From the NCBI GenBank assembly GCA_945946715.1, contig CAMEWU010000024.1, positions 1 to 16,830 of the forward strand: a stretch of DNA of 16,830 bases, given 5' to 3'. Each line of letters starts with the position of its first letter. Positions within the stretch are counted from its first letter, which is position 1. The notes under the pieces are model-generated. The model saw only the letters and a list, made by a program, of their open reading frames with translations. It made no database searches and had not been told where the DNA came from. This document shows positions 7,878 through 15,003 of the stretch, piece after piece. Source of the DNA: an uncultured Clostridium sp. Its GTDB lineage: Bacteria; Bacillota; Clostridia; Lachnospirales; Lachnospiraceae. Both the position numbers and the translations under genes were made by a program.

Positions 7878-9605
7878 TTATTCTAAATGCAACCCATTCC
7901 ACAGATGATAATAAATGCCCTTTTCATGAAGCAATTCATCATGGGTTCCCTCTTCTTCAATTCCTTCCTTACCAAGCACCAGAATTCGGTCAGCATTCTG
8001 AATGGTTGTCAATCGATGAGCAATTGTTAACGTCGTTCGTCCCTTTGCCAGTTGTTCCAGACTTTCCCCCACTAACAACTCGCTTTCATTATCCAGAGCA
8101 CTGGTTGCTTCATCCAGAATCAGGATCTTGGGATTCTTTAAAAACACTCTGGCAATGGAAATCCGCTGCTTTTGCCCACCGGAAAGCTTTACTCCACGTT
8201 CTCCGATATAGGTATCATATTTATCTTTCAAATCCTGGATAAACGAATCTGCACCTGCCAGCCTTGCTGCCTGCTCAATCTCTTCTCTTGTGGCATCCGG
8301 CTTTCCGTATGCAATATTCTCTGCAACAGAACCGCTAAATAAGAATACATCCTGCTGAACAATTCCAATCGCCTCCCTCAGACTTTTTAAAGTAACCTGA
8401 CGAATATTCTGTCCGTCAATAAAAATATCGCCTGCTGTCACATCATAGAATCGGGGAATCAGATTACAAAGTGTGGTTTTTCCTCCACCGGAAGGACCTA
8501 CCAAAGCCACCTTTTCACCGGAATGAATCTGAAGATTTACATGTCTCAGTACTCTGTTATGATCATCCGGATATTCAAAGCTTACATCTTTTAATTCAAT
8601 TTGTCCCTTTGTCACCTTAAGTGCCTCTGCATCTTCTGCATCACTGATTTCAATTGGGGCATCCATGATTTCATAAAACCGCTCAATACCTGTCATTCCC
8701 CTTTGAAATTGCTCTGCAAACTCTACAATTCTTCGAATAGTTGCAATCAAAGTGGATACATATAACATATATGCCACCAAGTCTCCGGCTGCTATTTTCC
8801 CATAAACCAGAAATAATCCCCCGGCCAAAATGACAACCAGATACATTAATCCATCAAACAAACGGGTAGAGGTCTGAAATAAGGCCATATACTGATAGGT
8901 CTTTTTCTTTATTTTTTGAAAGGTCTGGTTCCCTTTTTCAAACTTCTCATTTTCCAATTCTTCCGCAGCAAATGCCTTCACCACCCGTTCTCCAAGCAAG
9001 CTATCTTCAATCTGTGCATTTAATTCACCAATTTGATACCGTTGTTTCCGAAATGCATCTCTCTGCTTTCGATTTAATGCAATGGATACCACCATCATAA
9101 GTGGTACGCAAGCAAAGACAATCAGCGTCAATGATACACTGGAGCGACAAAGAATCACAAAAGATACGATTATTTTTATGGTAGCAATAAAAAATTCTTC
9201 CGGACAGTGATGGGCAAATTCCGTTACATCAAATAAATCATTGGTAATCCGCCCCATAATTTGGCCTACTTTATTATTTGCATAATAAGTATATCCTAAC
9301 CGTTGTAAGTGTTCAAAGGCATCCCGACGCATATCCGTTTCAATATAAACACCCATAACATGACCGGTATTCGCCATATAGTAATTAGCAGCTGCATCAA
9401 TCATCCGAAGAACCAGATAGAGTACTGCCAGCTTTAAAACCATCTCCACTGTTAAGACAACCGCAGGTTCTGTCGCTGCGGTTGTTAAATAACTTACTAT
9501 TAATGGCAACACCATGTCACACACTGTGGTCAATGCTGCACAACATAAATCTAAAAATAGGATTTTCTTATATCGCAATAAATAGGGCATAAAACGTCTA
9601 AGCAT
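7878..9605 (-). CDS. ABC exporter half-transporter C, canonical ATP site
   Basis: A 575-residue fused exporter: a six-helix membrane domain (about 12-300) and an ATPase domain (about 335-570). All ATPase motifs are canonical: Walker A GPSGGGKT (370-377), signature LSGGQ (474-478), Walker B ILILDE with Glu499, and switch His530. A homodimer is therefore plausible, unlike halves A and B next door. Start ATG 9605 follows AGAGGTGAAAGT. It is probably the last gene of the dut-led unit and ends just before the marR promoter. Family members export drugs, lipids or peptides. Nothing here fixes the substrate, and it lacks the C39 peptidase domain of bacteriocin exporters. Confidence 0.9.
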   Translation of the reverse strand: MLRRFMPYLLRYKKILFLDLCCAALTTVCDMVLPLIVSYLTTAATEPAVVLTVEMVLKLAVLYLVLRMIDAAANYYMANTGHVMGVYIETDMRRDAFEHLQRLGYTYYANNKVGQIMGRITNDLFDVTEFAHHCPEEFFIATIKIIVSFVILCRSSVSLTLIVFACVPLMMVVSIALNRKQRDAFRKQRYQIGELNAQIEDSLLGERVVKAFAAEELENEKFEKGNQTFQKIKKKTYQYMALFQTSTRLFDGLMYLVVILAGGLFLVYGKIAAGDLVAYMLYVSTLIATIRRIVEFAEQFQRGMTGIERFYEIMDAPIEISDAEDAEALKVTKGQIELKDVSFEYPDDHNRVLRHVNLQIHSGEKVALVGPSGGGKTTLCNLIPRFYDVTAGDIFIDGQNIRQVTLKSLREAIGIVQQDVFLFSGSVAENIAYGKPDATREEIEQAARLAGADSFIQDLKDKYDTYIGERGVKLSGGQKQRISIARVFLKNPKILILDEATSALDNESELLVGESLEQLAKGRTTLTIAHRLTTIQNADRILVLGKEGIEEEGTHDELLHEKGIYYHLWNGLHLE

Positions 9606-9667
9606 ACTTTCACCTCTGCTGTCTTTTCTCTATCCACCACCTCTGTCAAGAAAAAGGCAGGGACATT

Positions 9668-10246
9668 CTATTTCTCTATGTAATCTTCCATATCAATGAT
9701 TTCCTGGGACATTTCATTTAAAATCTTTTTTGTATAAATTGCCTGAATCAAATCTTGTATACCATTAATTAAAAATGCCATTCCTAATACAAACATAAAT
9801 GCTTTACTGATTCCGAAGGGATTTACAATTAACAGAATACCCAAAGCAATACCGATTAATGCAACCATCAGCAATATCCACCAGCCTTTTACTTCCTGCT
9901 TTTTGGCTTCAACCACTACTTTTATTTTTAATACAGCCTCTATCAGTATATAGATTCCGATAATTACAGAAAGAAAAGTCATTACCCAGCCCGGATGTGC
10001 AAACAATAAGACACCCACCACCAGGCTGACAATACTGATAAGTAACGTCATAGGAGATGTCCGGCTCCAAATATAACCTATCAACTGTATTACTCCTATG
10101 ATACATAAAATAGTACCCAGAATCCAACCAAGCATGTTCACCATTGTCTCAGAAAAAATCATGAATACCAGACCGGTAATACATAATAGAACGGACGATA
10201 TCACCAAATTATTTCTTGCCGTTTGAATTGATTTATCAACTTTCAT
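9668..10246 (-). CDS. DUF308/HdeD-family membrane protein
   Basis: A 192-residue integral membrane protein with about six transmembrane segments (13-32, 38-60, 66-82, 87-106, 121-141, 149-171). It shows the threefold internal repeat of the DUF308 family: each repeat has a hydrophobic stretch, a short turn (FSETMVNMLG, FAHPGWVMTF, VNPFGISKAF), then a second helix rich in Gly and Ile. A short charged tail follows (171-192). HdeD, the best known member, is linked to acid resistance in E. coli, but that role should not be transferred here. Start ATG 10246 follows AGGAGG with a 9-nt spacer. It lies 40 bp after the 8-TM gene and 62 bp before ABC gene C, so probably in the same transcript. Confidence 0.8.
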   Translation of the reverse strand: MKVDKSIQTARNNLVISSVLLCITGLVFMIFSETMVNMLGWILGTILCIIGVIQLIGYIWSRTSPMTLLISIVSLVVGVLLFAHPGWVMTFLSVIIGIYILIEAVLKIKVVVEAKKQEVKGWWILLMVALIGIALGILLIVNPFGISKAFMFVLGMAFLINGIQDLIQAIYTKKILNEMSQEIIDMEDYIEK

Positions 10247-10286
10247 CTATGATTACCTCCTATTAGAATTTCTTATCATGTTTCCA

Positions 10287-11045
10287 CTAAGATATTATCC
10301 CGGCTATTGCACCGCCAATCCAAAGCAAAACAGCAAGCACAAGGGATACCAGTACGAACCAGTTTATTTCTTCCTTCCATCGAAGTGCCAGAACCAGAAC
10401 ATCTCCGATTACCGCAACGATTAGAAAAGCCGGATGGAAAACCCACGCATATTTCCCCATAAACAGTTGAAACAACATTATGGTAAAGATACCTACCAAA
10501 ACAAAAGACACAATACTTTCTATAATATGAAAAGCTTTCTTATGCTTAATTTCAGATGGATACACCACAGGAATCGCCATGGAAAATGCTACAATATAAA
10601 GCAACGTCAGTATCCGTACTCCCGGCTTCTGAAAATTCTGTACCATTACCCGTAGAATCATGGCTGCAATCAAAACACCATATGCCCCAAACTGCAAGCC
10701 CGGTATGGAGTATTCTGTATGTACCATGCCGGATAACAACATACAACCTATGGATCCACATAACAGCAGCGTCGATACAGTAGCATAGTTCATCATTGCC
10801 TCTAAGCCACTTATTGTTGCAGCCTGTGGCAGCCGAAGTACCTGAATTACCAACAATACAATTGTTCCAACAAAAGATACCAGACAAAGTCCTGCCATAT
10901 ACTTATGAAGTCCATCTGCCAGTAAAACTTTTTTCTTTCCTGCCCGAACCAGACTTTGTATCCGTTCTGCTGCCAAAATCAGAAAATACAATCCAATTAA
11001 AATATTTGCACTAATGCCTGCAAACAAAATCATTTTTTCGCCCAT
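10287..11045 (-). CDS. Uncharacterised multi-pass membrane protein (about 8 TM)
   Basis: I do not recognise this 252-residue protein. Hydrophobic segments lie at about 5-26, 49-70, 86-107, 115-135, 143-162, 171-196, 200-221 and 228-251, with short loops. A basic loop (RAGKKK, 34-39) follows the first helix and a lysine/histidine loop (KHKK, 167-170) precedes the sixth, so both probably face the cytoplasm. No catalytic motif is evident. Start ATG 11045 follows GGAGGCGACGCAT; the later in-frame ATG lacks such a site. It sits 35 bp after dut and 40 bp before the DUF308 gene on the same strand, suggesting co-transcription. Transporter, sensor and membrane-anchor roles all remain possible. Confidence 0.7.
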   Translation of the reverse strand: MGEKMILFAGISANILIGLYFLILAAERIQSLVRAGKKKVLLADGLHKYMAGLCLVSFVGTIVLLVIQVLRLPQAATISGLEAMMNYATVSTLLLCGSIGCMLLSGMVHTEYSIPGLQFGAYGVLIAAMILRVMVQNFQKPGVRILTLLYIVAFSMAIPVVYPSEIKHKKAFHIIESIVSFVLVGIFTIMLFQLFMGKYAWVFHPAFLIVAVIGDVLVLALRWKEEINWFVLVSLVLAVLLWIGGAIAGIIS

Positions 11046-11080
11046 ATGCGTCGCCTCCGTTTCAATTTTTCAATTACTTC

Positions 11081-11521
11081 CTATTTTACACCGGTGGTTC
11101 CAAATCCTCCCCGGTCAGTCCCTGTCAGTTCTTCCACCTCTTCAAAGGTAATCTGTGGCTGATGCTTTTCAATTCGAAATTGACAGATTCTATCATTTAC
11201 TTCAATTACCGTATCCCGCATCGCCAAAGCCGGAAACCGATACCAGTCGTTAGGACCGCAATAGGTTTCATCAATAATACCCATAGAATTCGCCTGCAAG
11301 ATACCAAAATTCTTAAAGGTACTGCTCCGTGGAACAATATGTGCTTCATATCCAGGGGGCAGTTCAATAGCAACACCTAAGTGGATTAATTTAAAATCTC
11401 CTGCTTTCATCTCTACTCGCTCTGCCGCCCGTAAATCAATCCAGTCTGATTTTCCATCAATATATTCCAGTCGAATAATTTCATCATTCAAATATTTAAT
11501 TTTTAATGTTACCTGTTCCAT
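11081..11521 (-). CDS. dut: dUTP diphosphatase (trimeric dUTPase)
   Basis: It hydrolyses dUTP to dUMP and diphosphate, keeping uracil out of DNA and supplying dUMP for thymidylate synthesis. All five trimeric dUTPase motifs are present in the 146-residue product: DWIDLRAAE (26-34), PRSSTFKNFG (64-73), GIIDETYCG (81-89), RICQFRI (111-117) and RGGFGTTG (137-144). An in-frame ATG further upstream (11572) would add 17 residues. I chose 11521 because GGAGGAAATT sits directly before it, 11572 has no ribosome binding site, and the resulting length is normal for the family. It is the first gene of a probable unit with two membrane proteins and an ABC exporter. Confidence 0.92.
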   Translation of the reverse strand: MEQVTLKIKYLNDEIIRLEYIDGKSDWIDLRAAERVEMKAGDFKLIHLGVAIELPPGYEAHIVPRSSTFKNFGILQANSMGIIDETYCGPNDWYRFPALAMRDTVIEVNDRICQFRIEKHQPQITFEEVEELTGTDRGGFGTTGVK

Positions 11522-11603
11522 AATTTCCTCCACAAATTTCAGACATTCCTTTGCTTCTTCCGTTGTTTTCATTAAATCAACCAGATGCTTCTATATGTAC
11601 TTT

Positions 11604-11632
11604 ATACTAGCACAGTGGCACCCTTTCGTCCA
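11604..11632 (-). promoter_or_regulatory. Candidate promoter of the dut unit
   Basis: On the minus strand: -35 TGGACG (11632-11627), a 17-nt spacer, and -10 TAGTAT (11609-11604) with an extended TG at 11612-11611. Each hexamer matches consensus at four of six positions, so the extended -10 carries much of the case. The implied leader to the chosen dut start is about 75 nt. Confidence 0.45.
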
Positions 11633-11667
11633 CTCTTTTCCCTTTTCGACATTTTATAGTCTTCCGA

Positions 11668-11696
11668 TTTCCAACCACAATTTCATATGTTATAAT
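11668..11696 (+). promoter_or_regulatory. Sigma-A promoter of the glycosyltransferase gene
   Basis: -35 TTTCCA (11668-11673), a 17-nt spacer, and a perfect -10 TATAAT (11691-11696) with an extended TG (11688-11689). Transcription would start near 11703, leaving a leader of about 27 nt. This also argues against the upstream in-frame ATG at 11712, which would lie about 9 nt from the start with no ribosome binding site. Confidence 0.7.
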
Positions 11697-11729
11697 AGGA
11701 TTATTGAACCAATGTCAAAGGAGGTTGCC

Positions 11730-12749
11730 ATGATTACCATTAGTACCTGTATGATTGTCAAAAATGAAGAACGGCTTCTTGCCCGTTGTCTGGACTGTGT
11801 AAAAGCTTTTTCAGATGAAATCATTATCGTAGATACCGGTTCTACAGACCGCACGAAAGAAATTGCCGCTCAATACACCAGTTGTATCTATGACTTTCCT
11901 TGGATAAATGATTTTTCTGCTGCCAGAAATTTTTCTTTTTCCAAAGCCACAAAGGATTACATCTACATAGCAGATGCGGATGAAGTTATTGATACCGAAA
12001 ACATTCATCAGATTTTAGAATTGAAAAAGATTCTGTTGCCGGAAATCGACATTGTACAGATGTACTACACCAATCAGCTTGAATTCGGAACTACCTATAA
12101 TTATGACAAGGAATATCGTCCAAAATTAATCAAGCGTCTGCGGGAATTCTATTGGCAGGACCCACTTCATGAAACCTTACGCCTGGAGCCTGTTATTTAT
12201 GACAGTGATATTGCTATTATACATAAGCCTCACGAAAGCCACAGTTCCCGGGATTTTGCTAATTTGCAGAAGATGATTCAGTCCGGAACCGCTTTGTCTT
12301 CTAAATTAAATATTATGTATGCAAAAGAATTATTTATTGCCGGTACCGATGCAGATTTCATAACTGCCAAAGACTATTTTCTATCTCTATCCAACGGAAT
12401 TTTAAAAGAAGATGAATGTAGGGCAGTACAATGTGTATTAGTAAAATGCGGAGTGATTGAGTCAAATCCCCACCTGATTCTGGGAGCTGCCCTAAAAAAC
12501 ATGGCTAACGGAAATGGAAGTGCAGAAATCTGCACCTGCTTAGGCTCCTATTATGAAGCCTGCAAAGAATATCAGGAGGCTATCCTTTGGTATTATAACG
12601 CAGCTTACGAAACCCAGTGTGAATTATCCCTTCGCTATGGACAGGAACTGCCACTGGAAGGTCTGATACGTTGCTATGAACAATTGGGAGACAACCATCA
12701 AGCAAACTATTATAAAGAGGAGTTAGATAACAGAAGGTCTGGGAATTAA
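11730..12749 (+). CDS. Family 2 glycosyltransferase with TPR-like C-terminus
   Basis: A 339-residue cytoplasmic protein. Residues 1-100 form a GT-A nucleotide-sugar domain: ISTCMIVKNEERLLARCL (4-21), IIIVDTGSTDRTKEIA (31-46) and the metal-binding DADE (82-85). LHET (147-150) lies in the expected acceptor region. Residues about 190-339 are helical and TPR-like (CLGSYYEACKEYQEAILWYY near 270-289; GLIRCYEQLGDNHQANYYKE, 311-330). Start ATG 11730 follows AAAGGAGG with a 5-nt spacer. GT2 plus TPR proteins include the SunS-type S-glycosyltransferases and many enzymes of unknown acceptor. No glycocin precursor or exporter lies on this strand, so glycan or protein glycosylation with unknown acceptor is the safe call. 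It has its own promoter and appears monocistronic. Confidence 0.85.
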   Translation: MITISTCMIVKNEERLLARCLDCVKAFSDEIIIVDTGSTDRTKEIAAQYTSCIYDFPWINDFSAARNFSFSKATKDYIYIADADEVIDTENIHQILELKKILLPEIDIVQMYYTNQLEFGTTYNYDKEYRPKLIKRLREFYWQDPLHETLRLEPVIYDSDIAIIHKPHESHSSRDFANLQKMIQSGTALSSKLNIMYAKELFIAGTDADFITAKDYFLSLSNGILKEDECRAVQCVLVKCGVIESNPHLILGAALKNMANGNGSAEICTCLGSYYEACKEYQEAILWYYNAAYETQCELSLRYGQELPLEGLIRCYEQLGDNHQANYYKEELDNRRSGN

Positions 12750-12761
12750 ATTTCCCAGACC
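12736..12761. terminator. Bidirectional hairpin holding both convergent stop codons
   Basis: GGTCTGGGAA (12736-12745) pairs perfectly with TTCCCAGACC (12752-12761) around the 6-nt loop TTAAAT. The two convergent genes end within this loop: TAA at 12747-12749 on the plus strand and TAA at 12748-12746 on the minus strand. The tails on both sides are only modestly T-rich (TATTTT some 4 nt beyond on the plus strand; TTCTGTTATC on the minus strand), so it is a plausible but not ideal two-way intrinsic terminator. It could also protect both mRNA ends from exonucleases. Confidence 0.65.
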
Positions 12762-13678
12762 CATGTATTTTCAGCATCATTTCTGCCCTTAAATGTCATT
12801 TCCGGATTCTTTACAATTACTTTTGTATCTGCCGCTACCGACTGGGTAATAAATGCATTACCACCAATAACCGTACCTCTTCCAATGATTGTATCACCAC
12901 CCAATATGGTTGAACCGGAATAAATGGTTACATGATCTTCTATGGTTGGATGCCGTTTTACTCCGGCCAACTGCTGTCCCATACGAGTGGACAATGCACC
13001 CAGAGTAACTCCCTGATACAATTTCACATGATTTCCAATTGTAGTAGTTTCTCCAATTACTACACCGGTTCCATGGTCAATAAAGAAATATTCACCGATT
13101 GATGCACCTGCATTGATATCAATTCCCGTCCGGCTATGTGCATACTCTGTCATAATACGTGGAATATGTGGCACCTCCTTCAAATACAGTTCATGTGCAA
13201 TTCGATAAACATAAATAGCAAACAAACCAGGATAAGAGATAATAATATCCTCTTTGCTCTGTGCTGCCGGGTCTCCATCAAATCCTGCCTGCACATCCTT
13301 CAGCAGCATCTGCTGAATATGGGGCAGACGACTGATAAAATATTGGCAAATCTCTTCTGCACGTTGTGTTGCCTCTTCTTTTGTCAAAGCAGTATCATTA
13401 TAAATCAATGCTGTAATAATCTGTTGTTTTAGGTTCTGATATATATTATCCAGATGAGAACCCACAAAATAGTCTCCTCTGTACGCCGATAAGTCTTCAT
13501 CTCCAAAATATCCCGGAAACATCACTCGTCGCAGTTCTTTTATCAGTAGAATGATAGTATTTCTGCTTGGCAAATGCCGGTCTTCTTTTTCCATCAGGAC
13601 ATCATTGGTTTCATAATTATTGATAATCTCAGCAACGGTCTTCTGAATCTGCTCTTTCATAGTTGGTTTTATCTCCAT
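12746..13678 (-). CDS. cysE: Serine O-acetyltransferase
   Basis: It transfers acetyl from acetyl-CoA to L-serine, giving O-acetylserine for cysteine synthesis. The 310-residue protein is of the long type: a helical N-terminal domain (about 1-170) precedes the left-handed beta-helix of hexapeptide repeats (about 182-285). Catalytic-region motifs are GIDINAGASIG (185-195), DHGTGVVIGET (201-211, His202 matching the catalytic His of CysE) and KRHPTIEDHVTIYSGSTILG (241-260, His243). The C-terminal residue is isoleucine, as in CysE proteins that dock into cysteine synthase, although no cysK is present here. Start ATG 13678 has a rather distant AGAGG. It follows the thioesterase gene by 29 bp and shares 4 bp with the convergent glycosyltransferase gene. 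An epsC-type name is equally possible. Confidence 0.9.
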   Translation of the reverse strand: MEIKPTMKEQIQKTVAEIINNYETNDVLMEKEDRHLPSRNTIILLIKELRRVMFPGYFGDEDLSAYRGDYFVGSHLDNIYQNLKQQIITALIYNDTALTKEEATQRAEEICQYFISRLPHIQQMLLKDVQAGFDGDPAAQSKEDIIISYPGLFAIYVYRIAHELYLKEVPHIPRIMTEYAHSRTGIDINAGASIGEYFFIDHGTGVVIGETTTIGNHVKLYQGVTLGALSTRMGQQLAGVKRHPTIEDHVTIYSGSTILGGDTIIGRGTVIGGNAFITQSVAADTKVIVKNPEMTFKGRNDAENTWVWEI

Positions 13679-13707
13679 AATACTCTTTCCTCTTTTCCTT
13701 ATCCAAT

Positions 13708-14172
13708 TTAGCTCTGCTTTTCCGGTACAATTGCCCGATTCATCATATAAAATGAAAATGTAGCTTTATCTACCAGCTGATGCTTATCATCATAAAGCTC
13801 TGCTTCATATTGGGACACATGCATACCCTGTCGAATTTCTTTCGCTTCACATATAATATACTCCGTGTCCATAGCCGGTAGAATATATTCCATATTTCCA
13901 TCAATCGTAGAAGAATAAACTCCATATGTACAAGCAGCCAATCCTGCTGTAATATCTGCCAGTGAAAATAAGCATCCTCCATGTACAGAACCATACGGAT
14001 TCAACACCTTATCTGTCACTGTCAGCTTTCCTTTCACAAATCCTCGCTCAATTTCCAATATATCAATTTTTAATTCCTGCACATACGGATTTTTCTCTAT
14101 CAATTTCCGTAGAGCCGCCTGAACTTCCGGAGAAATCGGTGGGAGTACCTCCTGTTTCAATTCCTGTTTCAT
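13708..14172 (-). CDS. PaaI-like hotdog-fold thioesterase
   Basis: A 154-residue single hotdog-domain protein, close to the usual length of PaaI/YbgC-type acyl-CoA thioesterases. The key segment is NPYGSVHGGCLFSLADITAG (58-77), with the HGG and LAD elements of the PaaI family; N58, H64 and D73 mark the expected active-site region. The substrate is unknown; aryl-CoA or short-chain acyl-CoA is usual. I start it at ATG 14172, behind AAAGGTG. The in-frame GTG at 14184 is itself part of that ribosome binding site. It follows a terminator and precedes cysE by 29 bp, so the two may be co-transcribed. No clear promoter is visible in the 46 bp between the terminator and the start. Confidence 0.85.
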   Translation of the reverse strand: MKQELKQEVLPPISPEVQAALRKLIEKNPYVQELKIDILEIERGFVKGKLTVTDKVLNPYGSVHGGCLFSLADITAGLAACTYGVYSSTIDGNMEYILPAMDTEYIICEAKEIRQGMHVSQYEAELYDDKHQLVDKATFSFYMMNRAIVPEKQS

Positions 14173-14218
14173 CGTATTTATCACCTTTTCTTATCCGTTT
14201 ATTTATGCCTAATATACA

Positions 14219-14255
14219 ATAAACCCAAAGGCTTGTCTACAACCTTTGGGTTTAT
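14219..14255 (-). terminator. Terminator downstream of the CarD-family gene
   Basis: A perfect 13-bp stem, ATAAACCCAAAGG (14219-14231) with CCTTTGGGTTTAT (14243-14255), around an 11-nt loop. It lies 28 bp past the carD-like stop. On the minus strand the arm ends in TTTAT and is followed by TGTATATT, a moderate U-tract. It separates the carD-like gene from the thioesterase-cysE pair. Confidence 0.8.
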
Positions 14256-14282
14256 CTGTGTATCTTTCTTAAGTAAGAACTC

Positions 14283-14789
14283 TTATTTTGCTTCACCAAT
14301 CCGTTTTTCAATAAATGCAACAACTTCATTACGTTCAATACCAAGAGCCATGGCGAATTCACAGTACAAATTATCCTCTGCCGTTTTTAAATATCTGGCA
14401 TCTGTGGCTGTCACTTTTTGTCCTCGTTCCACCCGTTCCTGCTTCCGCAGATATAAGGTTTTTATAACTTTAATCCACTCTTCACAGTCATGCATCTTCA
14501 TGCATTCCTTAAAACGTTCTTCCCGTAACTTATCATTTTTTTCTCCAATGGTCTCAATGTCCGGAATATGATCAATTAGTTCATTTACCTGCTCCTTTGT
14601 CAGAACCTTCCGCATAATAATTTTTTCATTATCCACCGGAATATAAACTACACTGGTCTTCGCAAAAACCGGTTGTAAAATATAGTAAAGCCTGTCCGGA
14701 TCCACATCCGGCACATCAATGGTACTGATATTTTCAACGGTACAAATGCCATTATTTCCACATACAATATAATCACCAATCTCGAACAT
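14283..14789 (-). CDS. CarD-family transcriptional regulator
   Basis: A 168-residue protein. The N-terminal domain (about 1-62, beginning MFEIGDYIVCGNNGICTVEN) is the Tudor-like RNA polymerase interaction domain shared by CarD/CdnL and the TRCF repair factor. The rest is helical and highly charged (for example RKQERVERGQKVTATDARYL, near 115-134), matching the DNA-binding helical bundle of CarD. Known family members bind the polymerase beta subunit and stabilise open promoter complexes, often at rRNA or stress promoters. The target here is unknown. Start ATG 14789 follows CAGGAGGAAGCAGA. It has its own terminator and lies alone after a 214-bp AT-rich gap with symmetric elements. Confidence 0.9.
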   Translation of the reverse strand: MFEIGDYIVCGNNGICTVENISTIDVPDVDPDRLYYILQPVFAKTSVVYIPVDNEKIIMRKVLTKEQVNELIDHIPDIETIGEKNDKLREERFKECMKMHDCEEWIKVIKTLYLRKQERVERGQKVTATDARYLKTAEDNLYCEFAMALGIERNEVVAFIEKRIGEAK

Positions 14790-14888
14790 TCTGCTTCCTC
14801 CTGTTCTTTCACACCAACATTTTCTCTTACTTCTATTTTAACCAATTTTTAGCAATTTAAACCTTTTATCAACTATTACCAGTTTACC

Positions 14889-14915
14889 ATTATTAAAGCC
14901 CAAAAAGTAAGTCAA
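14889..14915 (-). promoter_or_regulatory. Tentative promoter of the CarD-family gene
   Basis: On the minus strand: -35 TTGACT (14915-14910) and AATAAT (14894-14889), each matching consensus at five of six positions, but with a short 15-nt spacer. The region is very AT-rich, so chance matches are likely. A second candidate nearer the gene (TTGATA or TAAAAT) has worse spacing. Confidence 0.3.
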
Positions 14916-14938
14916 AATTTACCCAAAAATAAATTTTG
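14899..14938. repeat. Inverted and direct repeats upstream of the CarD-family gene
   Basis: A perfect 9-bp inverted repeat, CAAAATTTA (14913-14921) and TAAATTTTG (14930-14938), encloses an 8-nt spacer. The spacer CCCAAAAA (14922-14929) is repeated directly at 14899-14906, 23 bp away. It overlaps the tentative -35 box, a position fitting an operator. The rest of the 14790-15003 gap shows no gene and no strong terminator for the large gene ending at 15004. Confidence 0.4.
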
Positions 14939-15003
14939 TGAAAAATGTCCATTGTTGTATTTGATTTTTGTATGAAATATAGCCATAGACCGTTCTTTCA
15001 TTA

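Noticed and set aside
9644..9650. Perfect TTGACA on the minus strand upstream of ABC gene C
   Set aside because: No -10-like hexamer occurs at a 15-19 nt spacing, so it is not called as a promoter.
11522..11572. N-terminal 17-residue extension of dUTPase from the ATG at 11572
   Set aside because: It has no ribosome binding site, while the internal ATG at 11521 follows GGAGGAAATT and gives a normal family length.
11730..12749. Possible glycocin (SunS-type S-glycosyltransferase) locus
   Set aside because: The GT2 plus TPR layout resembles SunS, but no small Cys-rich precursor gene or peptidase-bearing exporter is present next to it, and the ABC genes nearby lack a C39 domain.
13136..13432. 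A 98-codon plus-strand open frame inside the serine acetyltransferase gene
   Set aside because: The opposite strand encodes a clear hexapeptide acetyltransferase; the frame has no ribosome binding site or recognisable domain.
14277..14283. Short inverted repeat TTCTTA/TAAGAA near the carD-like stop codon
   Set aside because: It has a 6-bp AT-rich stem with a 2-nt loop; the strong 13-bp terminator just downstream explains the end of the gene better.
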